A DNA stretch of 64,000 nucleotides from Hymenobacter sp. YIM 151500-1 (GTDB lineage: Bacteria > Bacteroidota > Bacteroidia > Cytophagales > Hymenobacteraceae). Where the stretch lies: NCBI RefSeq assembly GCF_025979885.1, contig NZ_CP110139.1:2790001-2854000 (forward strand), in the 5' to 3' direction. Shown here piece after piece: positions 23,736 to 29,981 of this stretch. The notes under the pieces are model-generated. The model was given only the letters and a program-made list of their open reading frames with translations, made no database searches and was not told the DNA's origin. The position numbers were made by a program, and so were the translations under genes. Positions within the stretch are counted from its first letter, which is position 1. Every line of letters starts with the position of its first letter.

Positions 23736-23870
23736 GAAGTCACCAGCCCGTCCTGCTTCATCTGGCGTCCGCCTCCTGTCGAAGCATCTCTACCTCTGGC
23801 TAATCTCAATCGTGCAGACGAAGCGGGAGAGATGCTTCGGCTCCGCTCAGCAGGACGGGCTGGTGACTTC
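23736..23870. repeat. Dispersed hairpin repeat, family A copy 2
   Basis: Outer arms GAAGTCACCAGCCCGTCCTGC (23,736-23,756) and its exact reverse complement (23,850-23,870) enclose inner arms CGAAGCATCTCT (23,780-23,791) and AGAGATGCTTCG (23,828-23,839). The loop carries 'ggctaatctcaatcgtg', shared with the copy at 34,905. Confidence 0.75.
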
Positions 23871-24029
23871 TGAATAGCTTCAAGCCCCTTCACTGCCCGG
23901 ATGCTAGGTCAGGATGCCGCATTTCCACCTGCACCACATTTTCCACATTCCGCACATTCTAATCACATTTCTCACATTCCAACTACATTCCAAACCCATT
24001 GCCTTCCGCGCACCTTTCTAACGGTTGTG

Positions 24030-24060
24030 TTGTTGGATGACAGAATATTTCCGACTTTTG
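24030..24060 (+). promoter_or_regulatory. Possible nrnA promoter
   Basis: TTG (24,030-24,032), a 20-bp spacer and GACTTTTG (24,053-24,060) approximate the Bacteroidota consensus, with one mismatch at the start of the -7 box. It lies 55 bp before the nrnA start codon. Confidence 0.4.
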
Positions 24061-24114
24061 CCGCCTTTGTACGCGGCCTAAACGACCGAATTTCAGTCAC
24101 CTACCCCGTAGGCA

Positions 24115-25158
24115 ATGTCCACACTATCTGAGCTGAAGGAGCTGCTGGCGCAACCCCGACAGGTATTCATCACCACGCATCACAAGCCCGACGCCGATGC
24201 CTTGGGCTCTTCGCTCGGCCTGGCCGGCTACCTGCGCAAGAAAGGCCACTCGGTTACGGTCGTTACGCCATCCGACTACCCGAGTTTTCTGGCCTGGATG
24301 CCCGGCAACGACGAGGTGATTGTCTACGACCCGCAGCAGAACGACGCCCAGGTCCGGGAAATCATCGGGACGGCGGAGGTGCTGTTTTGCCTCGATTTTT
24401 CCTGCCTGGGCCGCATCAACGAGCTGGGCACCTACGTGCGCCAGGCCCCCGGCACCAAGGTGCTCATCGACCACCACGAGGAGCCCGAGCAGTTTGCCGA
24501 CCTCGACTTCTCCAACTCCCGCGCTGCCGCTACGGCCGAGCTGGTATTTGAAGTCATCCGCGACCTGGGCGACCAAAGTCTGATTGACACCGGCATCGGC
24601 GAGTGTTTGTACGCCGGCATTATGACCGATACAGGCTCGTTTCGCCACCCCAGCACCTCGCGCAACGTGCACCTAATTATTGCCGAGCTGCTCAATGCCG
24701 GCATCGACCTCAGCTCGGTGCACCGCCGCATCTACGACTCCCACTCCGAGGAGCGCCTGCGCTTTCTAGGCTTCGTGCTGAAAGACAAGCTTACCGTGCT
24801 GCGCGAGTACAACACGGCCTACATTGCCATTACGGCCGACGAGCTGCGCCAGTACCACTCCAAAACCGGCGACACCGAGGGCCTCGTCAACTTCGCCCTC
24901 AGCATTGAGGGCATCGTGTTTGCGGCGGTGCTCATCGACCGGACCCAGGCCATCAAGATTTCCTTCCGCTCGGTGGGCGACTTCTCGGTGAGCGAGTTTG
25001 CCCGGCGCCACTTTGAGGGCGGCGGCCACCACAACGCCTCCGGCGGCATCAGCTACGACCCGCTCAACGTCACCGTGGAACGCTTCCTGAGCCTGCTGCC
25101 GCAGTACCAGACCCAGCTGGTTACGGCTCCGCTGGCCGTTGCGCCACCGTCGGTATAA
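24115..25158 (+). CDS. nrnA: DHH-family phosphoesterase (NrnA-like oligoribonuclease/pAp phosphatase)
   Basis: This 347-residue enzyme probably degrades nanoRNA and/or 3'-phosphoadenosine 5'-phosphate. The DHH domain has HKPDADALGSSLGLAGYL (metal-binding Asp residues), LFCLDFSC, and the name-giving LIDHHEEPE. The C-terminal DHHA1 domain has the RNA-binding glycine motif FEGGGHHNASGGIS. It lies between ndk and the first FKBP gene; I recall a similar ndk / DHH / FKBP (GldI) order in other Bacteroidota. The gene ends 46 bp before the FKBP array. Confidence 0.9.
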   Translation: MSTLSELKELLAQPRQVFITTHHKPDADALGSSLGLAGYLRKKGHSVTVVTPSDYPSFLAWMPGNDEVIVYDPQQNDAQVREIIGTAEVLFCLDFSCLGRINELGTYVRQAPGTKVLIDHHEEPEQFADLDFSNSRAAATAELVFEVIRDLGDQSLIDTGIGECLYAGIMTDTGSFRHPSTSRNVHLIIAELLNAGIDLSSVHRRIYDSHSEERLRFLGFVLKDKLTVLREYNTAYIAITADELRQYHSKTGDTEGLVNFALSIEGIVFAAVLIDRTQAIKISFRSVGDFSVSEFARRHFEGGGHHNASGGISYDPLNVTVERFLSLLPQYQTQLVTAPLAVAPPSV

Positions 25159-25204
25159 TTCGGTGTAACTTGGCGCCCATTCTGTCTTAACCCAACTCCC
25201 TTTC

Positions 25205-26260
25205 ATGCTCCTTCAACGCAACTTTTTGCGCCTGGCCTTGGCTGCCGGCGTGCTGGGCCTGGCCTCCTGTAACAAAGGCGCGGGCGACTTCGCCAAGACC
25301 AAGTCGGGTATCGAATACAAACTATTTAAGGGTACCGGCAAGGGCAAGTACGACGCCCGCACCATAAGCGCCGAGGGCGACCCGGCCTACAAAGACCGGA
25401 TTGGTAAGATTATGGCCCTGCACGTGGAGTACCGCACGGGCAAAGATTCAATTCTCTTTAACTCCCGCAAGCAGCAGTTGGGCTTCCCGGTACGCATTCC
25501 GCTGGATACCGTGCGCAAACCCCAGCGCGGGGGCCTCGAAGAAGCCATCAGCCTGCTCCAGCCCGGCGACTCGGCCGTGTTCCGCTTCAACGTGGACTCG
25601 GTGTTTGCCAAGTCGTTCCGCCAGCCCGTGCCGCCGTTTATGAAGAAAGCCGGCAAAACCATGACCATGTTCGTGAAAGTGGATAAGATCCAAACCCGCG
25701 ACGAGGCCATGGCGGACGTGCAGAAGATGCAGGTAGAGCAGCAGCAGAAAATGGCGGCCCACGCCAAACAGCAGCTCCGGAAAGACGACGTGCTGTTGCA
25801 GGACTACATCAAGAAAAACAACCTGACGGTTCAGAAAGACACTTCCGGCATCTACTACGCCGTAACCAAGCCGGGCACCGGCGCCAAGCCCAAACCGGGC
25901 CAGATTGTATCGGTGCTCTACAAAGGCATGCTGCTCGACGGCAAGGTGTTCGACTCGTCGGAGAAGATGGGCAACAAGCCGTTTGAGTTTCCAATTGGCC
26001 AGGGCCAGGTGATTCCGGGCTGGGACAAGGGCATTGCCCAGTTCACGAAAGGCTCCAAGGGCATTCTGCTGGTGCCTTCGTCGCTGGCCTACGGCATGCG
26101 CGGCGCCGGCGCCGACATCCCCGCCGACGCCATCCTGCGCTTCGACGTGGAGCTGGTAGACGTGAAAAACCAGCCCGCCCAGCCCCAGCCCAGCCAGGCC
26201 GACATTCAGCGCCAGCTGGAGCAGCTCCAGCAAATGCAGCAACAGCAGCAAGGCAAATAA
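25205..26260 (+). CDS. FKBP-type peptidyl-prolyl isomerase lipoprotein (two FKBP-like regions)
   Basis: This 351-residue envelope lipoprotein (lipobox GVLGLASC) is the first of five tandem FKBP genes. Residues about 30-170 form a degenerate FKBP-like region (GKIMALHVEYRTGKDSILFNS ... LQPGDSAVFRFNVDSVF). A helical Gln-rich linker follows, then a full FKBP domain (GQIVSVLYKGMLLDGKVFDSS ... VIPGWDKGIAQFTKGSKGILLVPSSLAYG ... ILRFDVELVDVK). A Gln-rich tail ends it. It should speed prolyl isomerisation of exported proteins. Family members near DHH genes include the gliding lipoprotein GldI. Confidence 0.9.
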   Translation: MLLQRNFLRLALAAGVLGLASCNKGAGDFAKTKSGIEYKLFKGTGKGKYDARTISAEGDPAYKDRIGKIMALHVEYRTGKDSILFNSRKQQLGFPVRIPLDTVRKPQRGGLEEAISLLQPGDSAVFRFNVDSVFAKSFRQPVPPFMKKAGKTMTMFVKVDKIQTRDEAMADVQKMQVEQQQKMAAHAKQQLRKDDVLLQDYIKKNNLTVQKDTSGIYYAVTKPGTGAKPKPGQIVSVLYKGMLLDGKVFDSSEKMGNKPFEFPIGQGQVIPGWDKGIAQFTKGSKGILLVPSSLAYGMRGAGADIPADAILRFDVELVDVKNQPAQPQPSQADIQRQLEQLQQMQQQQQGK

Positions 26261-26280
26261 GCCGGCTGCCCTATTACCGT

Positions 26281-26317
26281 CAAACTCCCGGCCCGGTGCA
26301 ACCGGGCCGGGAGTTTG
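26281..26317 (+). terminator. Strong hairpin between FKBP genes 1 and 2
   Basis: A perfect 17-bp stem, CAAACTCCCGGCCCGGT and its complement, has a 3-base loop (GCA). It is followed by GCGTATCTTCGG rather than a T-run, so it may be an attenuator or RNA end-stabilising structure. Confidence 0.6.
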
Positions 26318-26346
26318 CGTATCTTCGGGGTATGATTCACCGACGT

Positions 26347-26841
26347 ATGAAACCTATTTACTTCCGCCATTTCGCTCTGGTTTTGCTGTTTTTGGCAACG
26401 GCCATTTTTTCCTCCTGCAAAAAGGAAGAGGAAGAAGTTGACTACGCCAGCCGTGATGAAAGCATCATTCAGGCCTATATCAAGGACAACAACCTGACCG
26501 GGGCCGAGCGTCAGGCGTCTGGGCTGTACCTGGTCCGCACCCAACCCGGCACCGGCACCACACGGCCCACGGAAGGCCAGACGGTGTCGGCTCGTTATAA
26601 GGGCATGACGCTTGACGGCAACGTGTTTGACCAGAACACCGCTATTCCGGCTCCTTATTCCTTCGCGCTGGGCAAAGGCGGGGTAATCAAAGGCTGGGAC
26701 GAAGGCTTTGCGCTGCTGACCAAAGGCGAAAAAGCCATTCTCCTGATTCCGTCTGGCTTGGCGTATGGCTCTACGGGCGCGAGCCGCATTCCTCCTAACG
26801 CCGTGTTGCGCTTCGATGTGGAACTGGTAGACTTCAAATAA
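26347..26841 (+). CDS. FKBP-type peptidyl-prolyl isomerase lipoprotein
   Basis: This 164-residue lipoprotein has a signal ending LATAIFSSC. A helical lead-in (DESIIQAYIKDNNLTGAERQ) precedes one FKBP domain: GQTVSARYKGMTLDGNVFD, VIKGWDEGFALLTKGEKAILLIPSGLAYG and NAVLRFDVELVDFK. Active-site residues look intact. The start at 26,347 (MKPIYFRHF) gives the signal peptide; codons further upstream overlap the hairpin region. It is the second gene of the FKBP array. Confidence 0.92.
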   Translation: MKPIYFRHFALVLLFLATAIFSSCKKEEEEVDYASRDESIIQAYIKDNNLTGAERQASGLYLVRTQPGTGTTRPTEGQTVSARYKGMTLDGNVFDQNTAIPAPYSFALGKGGVIKGWDEGFALLTKGEKAILLIPSGLAYGSTGASRIPPNAVLRFDVELVDFK

Positions 26842-26892
26842 TCATTCTACTGCTTGGCAGCTGATTCCAGCCTGCCGTAGCTTTCTGAGCAT

Positions 26893-27450
26893 ATGAAAAA
26901 CCTGCCTTCTTTTTTTCGCCCAACTTTACTTGCCTTGGCCCTGGCCACTGGTTTCGGACTTTCGGCCTGTAATAAAGAGTCTGACTACACCAAAGAGCTA
27001 CGCAAGCAGGAAGAGGCTGCTAAACAAGCCGACGACACCGCTATCCAGGCCTACCTAAAACGGCGCAACATCACCAATTATACTCGCACCGAGTCGGGGC
27101 TGTATCTGGTGCCGCTGGCAGAGAATACCAGCGTAACGGAGAAAATAAAGAAAGGCCAACTTGTAACTGTCAATTATGTTGGCCGCTTGATTGGTGAGTC
27201 AAACGAAAACACTGTTTTCGAATCTTCCAGTAATAGCCGCCAAGCTTGCGGATGCTACACGTTCACTGCTGGCAATCAATCAGACCCAGTAGCTCGTGCA
27301 GGCTGGCAGGAGGCTATTCTACTGATGAAAAGAGGTGACCGGAAAATTCTACTGATTCCGTCGCACTTGGCGTATGGTGCCCAGCCTTATGGCATTGTCC
27401 CGGTTTTTACGCCTCTGTTATACGATATAGAAGTTATTAATGTACAATAG
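26893..27450 (+). CDS. Divergent FKBP-type isomerase lipoprotein, probably weakened active site
   Basis: This is a 185-residue lipoprotein (lipobox GFGLSAC). The lead-in helix EEAAKQADDTAIQAYLKRRN parallels that of the previous gene. The FKBP domain is present (GQLVTVNYVGRLIGESNENTVFESS; KRGDRKILLIPSHLAYG) but altered. The usual D-GxxFD turn carries an insertion with QACGC, the V-I-x-G-W-D motif reads VARAGWQE, and the last strand is LLYDIEVINVQ. Its base composition is less GC-rich than its neighbours. It may bind rather than isomerise. Its end overlaps the next gene by 11 bases. Confidence 0.82.
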   Translation: MKNLPSFFRPTLLALALATGFGLSACNKESDYTKELRKQEEAAKQADDTAIQAYLKRRNITNYTRTESGLYLVPLAENTSVTEKIKKGQLVTVNYVGRLIGESNENTVFESSSNSRQACGCYTFTAGNQSDPVARAGWQEAILLMKRGDRKILLIPSHLAYGAQPYGIVPVFTPLLYDIEVINVQ

Positions 27451-27943
27451 GCTGCTGCCTCGGCTGCTTTTCTTTAGCGGTGTGGCCGTGTGGCTGAGCG
27501 CTTGGCCTGCCGGAGCAGCCCAAGCCCAAACCCAGCTGCCGGCTGCCACTCCTCCCCTGCCCACCGATACGTTGCTGGCGCGGGCCACGGCTACGGCTTC
27601 GGGCCTGCGCTACCTGGTGCGGCAGCCAGGCAGCGGCCAGCCGGCCCGTGCCGGCGACCGGGTGCGGGTTCATTACACCGGCTTTCTGCCCGATGGCCGC
27701 CTGTTCGACGCTTCGGTGAAGCAGGGCGGCCCGCTGAAAGTGCGCGCCGGCCGGGGCGAGGTCATCAAGGGCTGGGACGAGGTGTTGCTGCTCCTGCCAC
27801 CGGGCAGCCGCGCCCGGGTCTGGATTCCGGCCCACCTGGCTTACGGGCCTACTGGTGTGCGTGACCCCGACGACGACAGCCGCTACCTTGTGCCGCCCAA
27901 CACTGACTTACTGTTTGAATTAGAGGTGGTGGAAGTCCGCTGA
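27440..27943 (+). CDS. FKBP-type peptidyl-prolyl isomerase, exported
   Basis: This 167-residue protein has a non-lipobox signal (LLFFSGVAVWLSAWPAGAAQA), so it is probably periplasmic and soluble. The FKBP domain is complete: GDRVRVHYTGFLPDGRLFDAS, VIKGWDEVLLLLPPGSRARVWIPAHLAYGP and NTDLLFELEVVEVR. It overlaps the end of the third FKBP gene by 11 bases, so translation is coupled. A strong terminator follows. Confidence 0.92.
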   Translation: MYNRLLPRLLFFSGVAVWLSAWPAGAAQAQTQLPAATPPLPTDTLLARATATASGLRYLVRQPGSGQPARAGDRVRVHYTGFLPDGRLFDASVKQGGPLKVRAGRGEVIKGWDEVLLLLPPGSRARVWIPAHLAYGPTGVRDPDDDSRYLVPPNTDLLFELEVVEVR

Positions 27944-27955
27944 TGATACTGCCTT

Positions 27956-27988
27956 ACCGGCCGCTACCTGAGTAGCGGCCGGTTTTTT
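27956..27988 (+). terminator. Rho-independent terminator
   Basis: A perfect 12-bp stem, ACCGGCCGCTAC and GTAGCGGCCGGT, with loop CTGA is followed by TTTTTAT. It ends the run of FKBP genes 2-4. Confidence 0.9.
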
Positions 27989-28060
27989 ATTGGTGTTGGT
28001 AGCTGCCCCATGCAGAATACTCTCTACATTTATATTAAAACATAATTTTATTCTACTTAG

Positions 28061-29002
28061 ATGAAACTAGCTCGGGGCTTGTGGACAGTAGGAATAAGTG
28101 TGGGGCTGACTGCCTTTCAGAGTAGCACAGGATTCGACCGGCTGGCTTCGGGGCTGGAGTACCGCGTGTTTCGGATGGAAAACGGCCGCTACGTGCGACG
28201 CCCCGAGGTAAGTGCCGCGGGCAACCCGGCCTACCAAAGCCAGGTGGGCAAGTTTATGGTCTTGCACCTGGAATACCGCACCGCCAAGGACTCGGTGCTG
28301 CTGCGCACGCGTCAGCAGAAGCAGCCGGTGCGCCTGGCACTAGCGCCCCTCCGCAGCAAGGGCGGCCTGGAAGAAGCGGTGTCCCTGCTCCAGCCCGGCG
28401 ACTCGGCCGTGTTTCGCCTCAACGCTGATACGCTATTCACTAAGTCCTTTCGCCAGCGGGTGCCGGCCTACGTGCGCCGGGCCGGGCCCACCGTAACGGT
28501 ACTGGCCAAAGCCGTGAAGCTGCAAACTCGGGAGCAGGCTCAGCAGGAAGTGCAGCAGCAACAAAAGGCCCGCCAGGAGCAGCAGCGCCAGCAAGCCGCC
28601 CAGCAGCGGGTTCAGGACGATAAGGCGCTGCAAGACTACTTGCTGAAAAACAAGCTCAACGCCCAGAAAACGCCCGGCGGCGTCTACTACGTGGTAACCA
28701 AGGCCGGCACCGGCCCTCAGCCCCAGCCGGGCCAAACCGTGTCGGTGCTTTACAAGGGGCTGTTGCTCAATGGGAAGCTCATCGACTCCTCGGAGCAGCA
28801 CGGCAACCAGCCGGTGTCGTTTCCGGTGGGCCGGGGGCAGGTTATTCGGGGCTGGGATGAGGGCGTGGCTTCCCTCAAACAAGGCAGCAAAGCCATTCTG
28901 CTGATTCCATCGGGCCTAGCCTACGGCCCCCGCGGCGCCGGCCCCCAGGTTCCGCCCCACTCCATCCTGCGCTTCGATGTGGAGCTGGTAGCTGTGAAGT
29001 AG
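28061..29002 (+). CDS. FKBP-type peptidyl-prolyl isomerase with N-terminal FKBP-like region
   Basis: This 313-residue exported protein is the fifth FKBP and a paralog of the first (25,205). AAGNPAYQSQVGKFMVLHLEYR matches AEGDPAYKDRIGKIMALHVEYR there, and LQPGDSAVFRLNADTLFTKSFRQ matches LQPGDSAVFRFNVDSVFAKSFRQ. A Gln-rich coiled region (residues about 160-190) leads to a full FKBP domain (GQTVSVLYKGLLLNGKLIDSS; VIRGWDEGVASLKQGSKAILL; HSILRFDVELVAVK). Unlike the first copy it lacks a lipobox; the weak signal is KLARGLWTVGISVGLTAF. It stands after a terminator and so has its own promoter. Confidence 0.88.
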   Translation: MKLARGLWTVGISVGLTAFQSSTGFDRLASGLEYRVFRMENGRYVRRPEVSAAGNPAYQSQVGKFMVLHLEYRTAKDSVLLRTRQQKQPVRLALAPLRSKGGLEEAVSLLQPGDSAVFRLNADTLFTKSFRQRVPAYVRRAGPTVTVLAKAVKLQTREQAQQEVQQQQKARQEQQRQQAAQQRVQDDKALQDYLLKNKLNAQKTPGGVYYVVTKAGTGPQPQPGQTVSVLYKGLLLNGKLIDSSEQHGNQPVSFPVGRGQVIRGWDEGVASLKQGSKAILLIPSGLAYGPRGAGPQVPPHSILRFDVELVAVK

Positions 29003-29175
29003 AAGTGAGAGGTAAGACGTTGTTCTCGCGGGCACGGATTCGATTCGTAGACAACAGACCTGGCGGGGCAGCATATCAGTAGAAACCAGTCAGGAGAGTA
29101 CGGATTGGCTACGTCTTCCTGCGGGCACTTTACTGGCTTGATGCGCCACATGCTTGCAATGCAGCGCGCGGAGGC

Positions 29176-29898
29176 TTACAGCTCGGCCAGCACTTCGGAC
29201 AGGACGGCCAGGGAACGGACGTCGCCGAGGCGCTCTACGTGGAGCTGGTAGTAGCGGATGAGCACGCCCAGCAGCTCGCGGCGGACGCGGCCGTTGGGGA
29301 TGGTGGCCGTGGCGGGAGTGCGCAGCAGGGCATCAAAGTGCTGCTCAAACTCCTGAAACCGCAGGGCCGTGGGGCCGCTACCCGCCGTGGCGCCGGGCAC
29401 GTCGGTGGCAAACGCCACCTGCGAGGTTATCTGCTCTCCGGTTTCGGGCCCGAAGCCGAGGTAGTGGCTGAGCTGCAGCAAGAAGGTGAGGGCGAAGTTC
29501 TCGAAGCCGTCCTGCTGCCGGTCGAAGGCCAGCATGGAGTCGTGCAGGAAGGTGAACAGCGGGGCATTTTCCTCTTCTTCGAGCAGCACCCGGCTCACGA
29601 TTTCGGACAGGAACAGGGCCACGCTGCTCTTGCGCACGTCGTAGGGTAAGGACCGAAACGGCTCGGAGCAGCGGTACTCCGAGAGGCGCGTGATGCCGCC
29701 CTGGCGCGAGGTATAGGCCACCAGATCGAGCAGCGTAAACGGCTGAAACAAGGCAATGCGTCCGGGAGGCTTGGCTTTGCGCACTCCATTCACGATGTAG
29801 CTCTGCAAGCCAAGCCGCTCGGTGTACACGCGCGCAATAATGCTGGTTTCGCGGTAGCGGATAAAGTTCAGAACAATACCGCGGGTCTTGATGAGCAT
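29176..29898 (-). CDS. recO: DNA repair protein RecO
   Basis: This 240-residue protein acts in RecF-pathway recombination, loading RecA with RecR. The N-terminal OB-fold is seen in MLIKTRGIVLNFIRYRETSIIARVYTE and LQSYIVNGVRKAK, and the rest is helical (LLLEEEENAPLFTFLHDSM ... LGFGPE). The length is normal. The start at 29,898 matches the family; the frame to 29,940 adds unrelated residues. It lies beside porZ, a pairing I recall in other Bacteroidota. Confidence 0.92.
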   Translation of the reverse strand: MLIKTRGIVLNFIRYRETSIIARVYTERLGLQSYIVNGVRKAKPPGRIALFQPFTLLDLVAYTSRQGGITRLSEYRCSEPFRSLPYDVRKSSVALFLSEIVSRVLLEEEENAPLFTFLHDSMLAFDRQQDGFENFALTFLLQLSHYLGFGPETGEQITSQVAFATDVPGATAGSGPTALRFQEFEQHFDALLRTPATATIPNGRVRRELLGVLIRYYQLHVERLGDVRSLAVLSEVLAEL

Positions 29899-29967
29899 AG
29901 ACGCAGAAAGGAAATGAAGACGGAGACTCGTGTAACACAACCGTGATGCTACCCATTCCCGCTGTAC

Positions 29968-29981
29968 CGCGAAGCTTCGCG
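29968..29981. terminator. Perfect 14-bp palindrome after porZ
   Basis: CGCGAAGCTTCGCG lies immediately downstream of the porZ stop codon, between porZ and the recO start. Similar CGCGAAG/CTTCGCG words form the inner arms of the 38,504 element. It may be a terminator stem or a repeat fragment. Confidence 0.4.

Larger units (their letters stand above)
23588..24114. other. 527-bp intergenic region with triple-nested inverted repeats
   Basis: There is no gene here. Outer arms of degenerate GGAATGTG/ATTAGAATGTG words (23,651-23,726) face their reverse complements (23,936-23,991). Inside them lies a family A element (23,736-23,870), itself with two nested inverted pairs. Promoter-like boxes for ndk (23,638) and nrnA (24,030) sit at the two edges. 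Confidence 0.7.
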
